The position numbers were made by a program, and so were the translations under genes. Positions 1-6,401 of a stretch of DNA of 57,839 bases are shown here, one piece after another; position 1 is the stretch's first letter, and every line of letters begins with the position of its first letter. The notes under the pieces are model-generated. The model was not told the origin of the DNA, did not search any database, and saw nothing but the letters and a program-made list of their open reading frames with translations. Source of the DNA: Hydrogenothermaceae bacterium (GTDB lineage: Bacteria > Aquificota > Aquificia > Aquificales > Hydrogenothermaceae); assembly GCA_015490675.1 (NCBI GenBank), contig WFXI01000320.1:89640-147478 (forward strand), read 5' to 3'.

Positions 1-312
1 TTTCTTTCCCGATCCGGGAAAAGAAAACTGGATTAACACCGATTCCTCCTTAACGACAACACGCCTAAGCGTGTTCTCATATATTATCGGATCTAAAACA
101 TATATTCTTAACTTCTCTTTAAATTCTTCCTTCTCTTCTTCTGAATATGAATCAGAAAAATTCCAGCTTATTCCAAACTCTTGCAATTTTTCTGCAAGAG
201 TTTTTTCTTCATCAAGTAATTCCTTCTCAACTTTATCAAAATCAGGCTCGAAAACGTAAAACGAGTCCTCTAAATCTTGCTGAAATGTGGATAATACAAA
301 CGCCTCTTGCAT
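1..312 (-). CDS. Hypothetical acidic protein, truncated at the window edge
   Basis: An open frame runs leftward from ATG at 312 to base 1 with no stop (104 codons seen, beginning MQEAFVLSTF), so it is absent from the ORF track. A strong Shine-Dalgarno (AAGGAGG) lies 6 bases before the start. The protein is acidic, with a Glu/Lys-rich middle, and I recognise no domain. If the window is a closed circle, the frame continues from base 57839 as four codons and then TAA, giving about 108 aa ending roughly 60 bases before the NACHT-like gene. Its 5' leader is the structured RNA described separately. Function unknown; that it is a real gene is fairly likely. Confidence 0.6.
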   Translation of the reverse strand, partial: MQEAFVLSTFQQDLEDSFYVFEPDFDKVEKELLDEEKTLAEKLQEFGISWNFSDSYSEEEKEEFKEKLRIYVLDPIIYENTLRRVVVKEESVLIQFSFPGSGKK

Positions 313-317
313 GGCTA

Positions 318-555
318 TCCTCCTTCGAATTTTTTTATTTCGCCCTCAACCTGCACCCATTATTGTTGAAAACCGGTCTTAAATACCTACCTTCGACTGA
401 AAAGCCTGAGACCGGCGGGTGCAGGTCACTTAGGGACTTCTAAGCTTTAGAAGTTACCCTCAGGCGTCAATCGAAGGAGGTCCCCTTACATCTCTTTAAA
501 AGAGATTTTAGAAACAGGTGTGTACTTCCTGTTTCAAGGCTGGTAAGGGTCAGCC
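318..555 (-). ncRNA. Structured, pseudoknotted leader RNA or cis-regulatory element
   Basis: This non-coding stretch is less AT-rich than its surroundings and dense with complementary segments. Stems: 538-542/551-555; 511-518/528-535; 490-496/500-506; 436-443/447-454, extended by 433-435/457-459; 349-358/417-426; 373-379/409-415. The 8-nt loop 543-550 is complementary over 7 nt to 483-489. Segment 390-408, inside the big hairpin, is complementary to 461-477 outside it. That gives two pseudoknots. On the minus strand the one imperfect pair at 397/470 becomes G-U, which favours a minus-strand RNA. Bases 471-480 are also perfectly complementary to 319-328, which holds the Shine-Dalgarno of the gene at 312. 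This is an alternative fold that would hide the ribosome site. I do not recognise a known riboswitch, intron, RNase P or tmRNA signature. Confidence 0.6.
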
Positions 556-600
556 TATAAAAACTTTTTTCCTCCTTTCTTTTCTTTACCTCCTTTTTTT

Positions 601-675
601 TATTTCCCTGAAAGCAAAATGCTTTCTATCGTCTGGGATAAGACGCCCAAATTTATAGTGCTGGGAACACTAAAA
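601..675 (-). other. Cluster of small hairpins upstream of the structured RNA
   Basis: Three short inverted repeats lie here: GAAAGC/GCTTTC (near 610-626), CGTCT/AGACG (near 630-645) and TAGTG/CACTA (near 656-672). With the stems at 490-555 they extend the folded region upstream in the leftward transcript. Purine-rich AGGAGG-like tracts on the minus strand (around 565-595) are not followed by a usable ORF. They may be part of the leader fold or may be unrelated. Confidence 0.35.
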
Positions 676-738
676 AATAAAAATAAAAAAATAAAAAAAT
701 AAAAAATAAAAAAAATAAAAAATAAAAAAAATAAAAAA
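672..738. repeat. A/T-only simple repeat (AAATAAAA-like units)
   Basis: About 65 bases consist only of A and T, arranged as repeated AAATAAAA/AAAAATAAA units on the plus strand. The ORF called on the minus strand across it (670-867) translates to a Phe/Tyr/Ile-only tail and has no ribosome site, so I do not treat it as a gene. An easily melted tract 0.5 kb from the iterons could serve DNA unwinding, or could be a poly-U-rich spacer in the leftward transcript. Confidence 0.6.
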
Positions 739-845
739 GTAAAACCTTACTTTATCCTCCTTTTCACCGCCTTGTAACCTGCACAAAGCTAACCTATTCA
801 ATTTCCAAGTATCCAAATAAGACAAATTTTGCCTTATAGAAAATA

Positions 846-874
846 ACATTAAAATAAAATTTTTCATCTGTCAA
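846..874 (-). promoter_or_regulatory. Candidate sigma-70 type promoter firing leftward
   Basis: On the minus strand a perfect TTGACA (869-874) is followed after 17 bases by TAATGT (846-851). This is nearly ideal housekeeping-promoter geometry. Transcription would start near 838 and read through the A/T repeat and the structured RNA into the gene at 312, giving a leader of about 500 nt. The sequence is AT-rich, so chance matches occur, but the exact -35 and spacing are notable. Confidence 0.5.
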
Positions 875-960
875 CATATCATAGCATATTTATATTTAAT
901 TAAAATTTGCCTTCTAAAAATCGAATACCGACGATAGTTTATTAGTTTTCTTGCCAAATT

Positions 961-984
961 TTTGATTATAAATTTATAATCAAA
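961..984. repeat. AT-only 24-bp palindrome, copy 1
   Basis: This is a perfect palindrome, TTTGATTATAAA followed by its exact reverse complement. The same sequence recurs at 8639, 22887, 32788 and 45952. This copy lies between the leftward leader promoter and the iterons, about 300 bases before the origin repeats. It is a candidate operator for a dimeric regulator, or a small dispersed palindromic element. Confidence 0.7.
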
Positions 985-1074
985 CTGCCTAAATTTTTTA
1001 AGCGTTAACTTTTCCTTTTGTTGTTTAGGGCTCCCTTCATTATTTTTATTTGCAATAGTTATAAAATAATTAAT

Positions 1075-1110
1075 AACTCTGCGTTAGCAGAGTTCCTCTT
1101 TATTATCTTT
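1075..1110 (+). terminator. Possible intrinsic terminator hairpin upstream of oriV
   Basis: AACTCTGC and GCAGAGTT form a perfect 8-bp stem (1075-1082/1087-1094) with loop GTTA. It is followed on the plus strand by CCTCTTTATTATCTTT, a moderately U-rich tail. No rightward gene precedes it, so it may insulate the origin, or it may be a structural element of the origin. The ORF at 1018-1278 across it has no ribosome site and low-complexity composition, so it is not treated as a gene. Confidence 0.4.
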
Positions 1111-1265
1111 AATTTTTTAATTTTTTTAATTTTAAATAAAAAATATGTGCGAAGCACTTATACTACCAATATATATATACTATTAATATTTAAAAATAAG
1201 ATGATATATTATATATACTATGAAATATCAGGAAACCTTTTATTTAAAAAGATTTACACGGATTT

Positions 1266-1608
1266 ATTTCCCATTTAGGACGATAAATACTTCCTATTTA
1301 GGACGATTTTAAGATAATAATACTTCCCATTTAGGACGATAAATACTTCCTATTTAGGACGATAATTTATTAGCATTTTCTCTATTAGATTTCCTATTTA
1401 GGACGATAAAATTTCCTATTTAGAACGATATTTCCTATTTAGAACGATAACATTTCCTATTTAGGACGATAGATTACAAAAAGAAAACAAAAATAAATTT
1501 AATATTTCCTATTTAGAACGATATTATTTCCCATTTAGAACGATATAGAACCAAGAAAGCTAAATAAACTTCCCATTTAGGACGACAAAATTTTCCATTT
1601 AGGACGAT
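1266..1608 (+). repeat. oriV: Origin of replication: about twelve direct iterons
   Basis: Direct repeats matching TTCCTATTTAGGACGATA, with limited variation (C/T at position 5, G/A in GGACG/GAACG), start near 1268, 1290, 1323, 1346, 1390, 1412, 1431, 1453, 1504, 1527, 1569 and 1592. Several neighbours are 19-23 bases apart, so initiator copies would bind on one helix face. They sit directly upstream of the initiator gene in the classic iteron-plasmid arrangement. Rep binding would open the origin and probably also repress rep, because the last iteron abuts the rep promoter region. Confidence 0.92.
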
Positions 1609-1610
1609 AC

Positions 1611-1637
1611 TTGAAAAAAATAGTAAACTAATATACT
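1611..1637 (+). promoter_or_regulatory. Weak candidate promoter for the initiator gene
   Basis: TTGAAA (1611-1616) and TATACT (1632-1637) are separated by 15 bases, immediately after the last iteron and about 50 bases before the initiator start. The spacer is short, so this is tentative. The position next to iterons fits autoregulation by the initiator. Confidence 0.3.
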
Positions 1638-1689
1638 CTTATTTTAGATTCTATTGACTTGTAAAATCTGTATTTCTGGAGGGAGTTTT

Positions 1690-2715
1690 ATGAACAAAAA
1701 TAACAATAATAAACAAATAGCTTTAATTGATAACAATATATTAGACAAATCATTATATGTATCTAGTAAAAAGTTTTGGGATATAAAAACCTCCACTATA
1801 AAAGAACCCAATGGAAGTGAAACTATACTTTTTATTGCTACAAAGGAATTTATAAATCCTGCAACAAATAAATTAGCTAAACAAGTGATAACAAGTAAGG
1901 ATAGACTTCCAAATCATCAAGATAACTTGATACTAAATGTTCTAATACATATGGCACAGAAAAATAAAAAAGATATAGTAAATACTACAGTATATGAAAT
2001 TCTAAAAAATCTTGGATGGTCCACTGGAAAAAAATATTATCAAATAGTCAGGGAATCAATAAACATTTGGTATAATCTTGGAATAGAATTTCACAATTGT
2101 TTCTATACTCATGAAAATGGCCACATAACCTTAAAAAGTAGAATAATAACTCACTTTGAAGAAAGAATGGAAGATGGTAAATTAGAAATACATTTTCAAT
2201 CCAAAATCTTTAATCTTTTAATAAAAAACAGATTTTATACTTCATTAAACATTCCCGACTATAAAAATTTAAAAAGTGCTTTTCAAAGAAGGCTTTATGA
2301 AATATTAATAAAAAGTTTCAATAACAAATTATCTTTTACTATTAACTGGAAACGCCTTAAAGATAAGCTAGAAGATGAGTCAAAATATAAAGCAAAATTC
2401 TTAGAAAAACTAAATAGAGCAATTAAAGCAATAAATGAAAAAACAGAACTAAAAATAAGTATTGAATTAATAGATGACCTAATACAGTTTAGACTAAAAA
2501 ATGAAGAAAAAGTGATACTTTTCGAACTTCTTAATTGGTTACTCAATCATATGGAAGAAGAAATGGTACTTAAAATAAAAAACACTTGTAAACTTAAGAA
2601 AAATGGAGATGGGTTTATAATGATTTGTATAGATGATGAAATTAAAGAATACCTATACAATAATCCTAAAATAATGAAATTTATAAAAGGTTTTAGAATA
2701 CACAAAGTAATATAA
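1690..2715 (+). CDS. rep: Plasmid replication initiator protein (winged-helix Rep)
   Basis: It binds the upstream iterons and starts plasmid replication. The tracked ORF begins at TTG 1654, but GGAGGG at 1679-1684 precedes ATG 1690, so I take 341 aa beginning MNKNNNNKQ. The order of elements fits the two-winged-helix initiators (RPA/Rep_3-like): an N-terminal domain with a stretch resembling the family's Y-E-x-L-x-x-L-G-W-S/T-x-G-x-x-Y helix-turn-helix (around residue 105-125), then a basic C-terminal domain (QRRLYEIL.., NWKRLKDKL). Location directly after twelve iterons is the main support. The exact subfamily is uncertain. Confidence 0.85.
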   Translation: MNKNNNNKQIALIDNNILDKSLYVSSKKFWDIKTSTIKEPNGSETILFIATKEFINPATNKLAKQVITSKDRLPNHQDNLILNVLIHMAQKNKKDIVNTTVYEILKNLGWSTGKKYYQIVRESINIWYNLGIEFHNCFYTHENGHITLKSRIITHFEERMEDGKLEIHFQSKIFNLLIKNRFYTSLNIPDYKNLKSAFQRRLYEILIKSFNNKLSFTINWKRLKDKLEDESKYKAKFLEKLNRAIKAINEKTELKISIELIDDLIQFRLKNEEKVILFELLNWLLNHMEEEMVLKIKNTCKLKKNGDGFIMICIDDEIKEYLYNNPKIMKFIKGFRIHKVI

Positions 2716-2905
2716 ACCAAAAAAATTTCCCAAATTTCCCAAAAGGAACACCCTTATATTAACAATATATAATTACAAATCAAATAATCTATTATATTTA
2801 CTTATCTTATATTCTTTCCATTTTATCTAATATAAGCCAAAATCAAATCAAAAACTTTATAAAAACTTAAAGTTTCATAATTAAAATTCCTATAGGAGTA
2901 AAATT

Positions 2906-3268
2906 ATGGAAAATTTAAAAATTTTAAAAGAAGATATACAAAATCAAAAAAAGAGTAACAACCAAAAAATGAATACAATACCCAAAACATCAGAAAAAAA
3001 CAAAAAAGTATCTGGAAATATTAATATATCTTATACTTTAAATTTAGAAACAGGAAAATACACTTTTTTATATTCTATAAATAACCTAATTTTAGAGGTT
3101 TTTATGACTAATGCTTTCTCAGAAGGTATAGAACATATACTTAAAATGGTAAAAGAAAATGCTCTAAAAATAAATAATCACAATATAAGCAATAACACAA
3201 AGAAAAAATCTAATATACCTAAACCAAAAAATAAAGAAGAAAATTTCAAAATAAAATCTCTTTTTTAA
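2906..3268 (+). CDS. Hypothetical small basic protein
   Basis: A 120-residue Lys/Asn-rich protein with a good ribosome site (TAGGAG, 7 bases before ATG). Both ends look disordered and charged. The middle (residues 35-75, INISYTLNLETGKYTFLYS..) has a beta-strand pattern. It lies between the initiator and the helicase gene, 21 bases before the latter, so it probably belongs to the replication operon. I recognise no family. A variant of the recurrent AAAGTT leader motif precedes it (near 2868). Confidence 0.65.
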   Translation: MENLKILKEDIQNQKKSNNQKMNTIPKTSEKNKKVSGNINISYTLNLETGKYTFLYSINNLILEVFMTNAFSEGIEHILKMVKENALKINNHNISNNTKKKSNIPKPKNKEENFKIKSLF

Positions 3269-3289
3269 CTTTTCCAAAGGAGATGCGTA

Positions 3290-5134
3290 TTGATAACTCT
3301 AAATGAAGAACAACAAACGGCACTGTCTATATTAACAACCCCTCTCCTTGTTATCGCAGGGGCAGGAACTGGAAAAACAAATTTAATAACACAAAAAATT
3401 AAATTCCTAAATGAAAAACTTGACATCCCCGCTGAAAGGATACTTGCAATTACATTTACAAACAAAGCTGCAAATGAAATGAAAAAAAGAGTGGAAAAAG
3501 GAAACAAAAAATTCCCATATATTCTTACTTTCCACTCTTTTGCCCTAAAAATACTAAAATCCCACTTTACAGAAGCAGGACTTAACAAAGGATTTACAAT
3601 ATATGATGAAAAAGACCAGATAAATCTTATAAAGGACATAATCAAAGAAAATGAAATAAAAACTAAAAAGGATATAAGAAAAATACTAAATGAAATATCC
3701 CTTTTTAAAGAAGGAAAAATAGATATTCTCCCGAAAGATACAAAGGAAATTTTCACTTATTATAAAGAAAACCTTTACATGAATAATGCAGTAGATTTTG
3801 ACGACATAATCATTCTCACAAATCAGGTCTTTGAAGAAAATCCAGATATAAAACAACTTTGGAAAGACTCTTTTGACTATATACTAGTAGATGAATTTCA
3901 GGATACTAATAAACCACAACTTTCTCTTTTAAAACATATATACAACGAAAAAGCGGGAAATCTAACTGTAGTTGGAGACCCTAATCAGTGCATATATTCA
4001 TGGAGAGGTTCTGAAATATCTAACATACTAAACTTTGAATCCCACTTTCCAGGATGTAAAATTTTAAAACTTGAACAAAACTATAGATCCACAAAAAAAA
4101 TAATAGAAGTCGCCAACAAACTTATAGAAGGAAAAATCCCTGAAAAATTCCTACCTAAACTTGTTTCAAATAAGTATGAAGGAAAATACCCTGTAATAAG
4201 AATATTTAAATCAGATACTGAAGAGGCAAAGAAAATATCATCTGCCATTATTAGCTTAAAAGAAAGCAAAGACTTTAGATATAAAGATTTTGCAATTCTT
4301 GTAAGAAATAATAACCTTACTTATGAAATTGAAAGACAATTTATTAAGAATAAAATTCCTTACGATGTTCATGGAAAATACAACTTCACTGAAAAAAGTG
4401 AAATAAAGCTAATTTTAAGCTACATAAAAATTGCAGTAAATCCTAAAGATGAAATTGCTTTTAAATACTGCATAAACACGCCGTCAAGAAACATTGGAAA
4501 AAAAACATTAGAAATGCTTAAAGAAAACTACAAAGATAACTGGATTAAAACATTAAAAGAAAATATTGATAAATTAAAAGACAAACAAAAAGAAAATATT
4601 TTGCAGTTCCTAAAAATAATAGAAAAGATCAAAGAAGATATAGAAAATAAAAATGAAAAAATAGTTGAAAATGTTTTTAACCTTATTAACATGAAAGACT
4701 TCCTTGAAAAAAAATATAAAGATAAAAAAACAGTAACAAAGAAAATAAACAATATTAAACTTCTTCAAAATCTTCTTAAAGAAAAGGATTTTGATGTACA
4801 GGAATTTATAGAAACAATTATACTTTCTTCAGGACAGGATACAATTACAGATGAAGATCGTGTAAAAATAATAACAATTCATTCTGCTAAAGGACTAGAG
4901 TTCCCAGTTGTATTTATTCCTGCCCTTGAAAACGGAGTCCTTCCTTCATCAATATCTGAAATAGAAGAAGAAAGAAGGGTTTTATATACAGCAATAACAA
5001 GAGCTAAGGATCTTGTATTTATTTCTGCTGTCAAATTCAGAAAAGGTTTTGATGGAATAATAAAACCAACATCTTTATCTATTTTTCTAAAAGAATTAGT
5101 AAGAGCCATACCTACGAAAAAATTAAAAATATAA
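3290..5134 (+). CDS. UvrD/Rep/PcrA-like SF1A DNA helicase
   Basis: ATP-driven 3'-5' DNA unwinding is expected, probably in plasmid replication or repair. In order: Q-motif LNEEQQTAL (residues 4-12), Walker A GAGTGKT (about 22-28), Walker B region DEFQDTN (about 200), motif III GDPNQCIYSWRG (about 228), motif IV QNYRST, motif V HSAKGLEF (about 530) and motif VI YTAITRAKD near the C-terminus. At 614 aa it is shorter than UvrD (about 720), with a compact C-terminus lacking the usual extension. The start is TTG at 3290, behind AAAGGAG. A sliding-clamp-like gene follows 31 bases downstream, so a clamp-helicase partnership is likely. Confidence 0.93.
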   Translation: MITLNEEQQTALSILTTPLLVIAGAGTGKTNLITQKIKFLNEKLDIPAERILAITFTNKAANEMKKRVEKGNKKFPYILTFHSFALKILKSHFTEAGLNKGFTIYDEKDQINLIKDIIKENEIKTKKDIRKILNEISLFKEGKIDILPKDTKEIFTYYKENLYMNNAVDFDDIIILTNQVFEENPDIKQLWKDSFDYILVDEFQDTNKPQLSLLKHIYNEKAGNLTVVGDPNQCIYSWRGSEISNILNFESHFPGCKILKLEQNYRSTKKIIEVANKLIEGKIPEKFLPKLVSNKYEGKYPVIRIFKSDTEEAKKISSAIISLKESKDFRYKDFAILVRNNNLTYEIERQFIKNKIPYDVHGKYNFTEKSEIKLILSYIKIAVNPKDEIAFKYCINTPSRNIGKKTLEMLKENYKDNWIKTLKENIDKLKDKQKENILQFLKIIEKIKEDIENKNEKIVENVFNLINMKDFLEKKYKDKKTVTKKINNIKLLQNLLKEKDFDVQEFIETIILSSGQDTITDEDRVKIITIHSAKGLEFPVVFIPALENGVLPSSISEIEEERRVLYTAITRAKDLVFISAVKFRKGFDGIIKPTSLSIFLKELVRAIPTKKLKI

Positions 5135-5165
5135 AGTTAATTATAAAAAATTTTAGGAGGATAAA

Positions 5166-6356
5166 ATGAACACATCAGAACAAAAAGTTACCATTTCACT
5201 AAATCCAGCAAAGGTAAAAAAAGTAATAAACCTAGCTAAAGCTTTCTCTGGAACACAAGAAGAAACACTAAAAGATTTATTTAAAGATTTATTAATTGAA
5301 ATTCCACAAGGAGAAAATAATAAAGTTGCTATATTATCTGTATCAAATGCAAAAGACCTACTACAAATAGCTATACCCATAGAAAAACCAATAACTTTAG
5401 ATGAAACAGTTTTAATAAGGGTAGATGCAGGAAAATTCAAAGGTATAATAAACAATTTCGAAAAAAACATAAAAATTGAATTTACAGAAAAACACATAAA
5501 ATTTATTTCTGACAAATCATCAATAAAAATAGCAAAACTACCAGGGAATATTCTAAAAGAACAATTTGATATAATCAAAATTAGTAAAGAAAAAGAAAAA
5601 ATCACCACAATAAACGCAGATATATTTCTAGAAGTACTAAATCAGGTTTCTCAAATACCTCTCAGTGAGCAAAAATCAGGAAATCCTGTAGCAATAACCT
5701 TCTTGAAAGAAAAAATAAGAACCTCTGCAGTTCAAGAAATGGGACATTATGCAGCTGCAGGTGAGATAGATTATCCATGTGACATTGATGAACCTATAAC
5801 TTTATATTTGCACCCAGAAACTGTATCAAAGATTATTCAAATTTTGAAAATCCTAAATAATAAAATTATCGAGATACTTGTAGATATAGGAAAAACAAAA
5901 ATGCAAATAAAAACAAAATTATTAAGCTATACAGTATTTTTATCTGGAGAAACATCTCCTAAAGTTCATGAATTAATAGAAACTGTTCTTGCAAAAGATA
6001 CAGTAAAAAAAGTGTTAATAGAAAAGAACGAAATTATAAAAACAATGGACCTGATAAATTTCGTATGTGGCAATGATACTGAAATAGTAGCAAAATTTGA
6101 AAACAACAAGGCTAACATAAAAACAAATAGCAGAGAAGAAGTAACTAAAGAATTAGATGTAATAACTAATGAAAATGCCCAGATGAATGTATCATCAACA
6201 GTTATGCTAAAATCAATAAAAACCTACTCAAATTCAAAAACAGAAGAATCAAATAAAAGTCTAGAACTAATTTTAAATGAAGAAGATTTAAATTACATCA
6301 TAAAAAATCCAGAAAAAGAATACCCTGCTGTAATATTTGCAGGAATGAAAAGCTAA
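5166..6356 (+). CDS. Divergent DNA sliding clamp (DnaN/beta-like)
   Basis: At 396 aa it has the length of a bacterial beta clamp and a three-fold repeating pattern. An ILE-rich strand segment followed by K-F-x-x-I-I-N-N-F..I-x-I-E-F-x-x-K-H-I-x-F-I-S (about residues 90-125) resembles the first clamp repeat. Further repeats lie around 150-270 and 280-396, and the C-terminus (YPAVIFAGMKS) sits where beta clamps end in a P-M-R-L-like strand. The match is by pattern only. Conserved DnaN residues are largely replaced, so this is a strongly diverged clamp or a clamp-fold relative. It has a perfect AGGAGG ribosome site. It sits between a helicase and a protein carrying a clamp-binding-type motif, which supports the call. 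Confidence 0.6.
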   Translation: MNTSEQKVTISLNPAKVKKVINLAKAFSGTQEETLKDLFKDLLIEIPQGENNKVAILSVSNAKDLLQIAIPIEKPITLDETVLIRVDAGKFKGIINNFEKNIKIEFTEKHIKFISDKSSIKIAKLPGNILKEQFDIIKISKEKEKITTINADIFLEVLNQVSQIPLSEQKSGNPVAITFLKEKIRTSAVQEMGHYAAAGEIDYPCDIDEPITLYLHPETVSKIIQILKILNNKIIEILVDIGKTKMQIKTKLLSYTVFLSGETSPKVHELIETVLAKDTVKKVLIEKNEIIKTMDLINFVCGNDTEIVAKFENNKANIKTNSREEVTKELDVITNENAQMNVSSTVMLKSIKTYSNSKTEESNKSLELILNEEDLNYIIKNPEKEYPAVIFAGMKS

Positions 6357-6401
6357 ACACTTACTTATTCAGTTAAATTCAGTTAAAAAAACAGGAGAAA
6401 A

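Noticed and set aside
286-294. Perfect DnaA box (TGTGGATAA)
   Set aside because: It lies within the coding sequence of the partial gene, 1 kb from the iterons, and no cluster of boxes is seen; one match can occur by chance.
71-443. Plus-strand ORFs at 71-259 and 147-443
   Set aside because: They are shadows of the minus-strand gene at 1-312 and of the structured RNA; no ribosome sites.
318-555. Known RNA classes (RNase P, tmRNA, group I/II intron, cobalamin riboswitch, IscB/TnpB guide RNA)
   Set aside because: None of their hallmark sequences is visible, and no associated nuclease or reverse transcriptase gene lies nearby.
670-867. Minus-strand ORF of 65 aa over the A/T repeat
   Set aside because: No ribosome site, and the last 20 residues are only Phe/Tyr/Ile/Leu from the simple repeat.
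1018-1278. Plus-strand ORF of 86 aa before the iterons
   Set aside because: Low-complexity hydrophobic translation, overlaps the hairpin at 1075 and the first iteron, no ribosome site.
3265-3756. Minus-strand ORFs across the large plus-strand genes (such as 3265-3756, 7031-7384, 10849-11175)
   Set aside because: Frame shadows in AT-rich DNA with Phe/Ser/Leu-rich translations and no ribosome sites.
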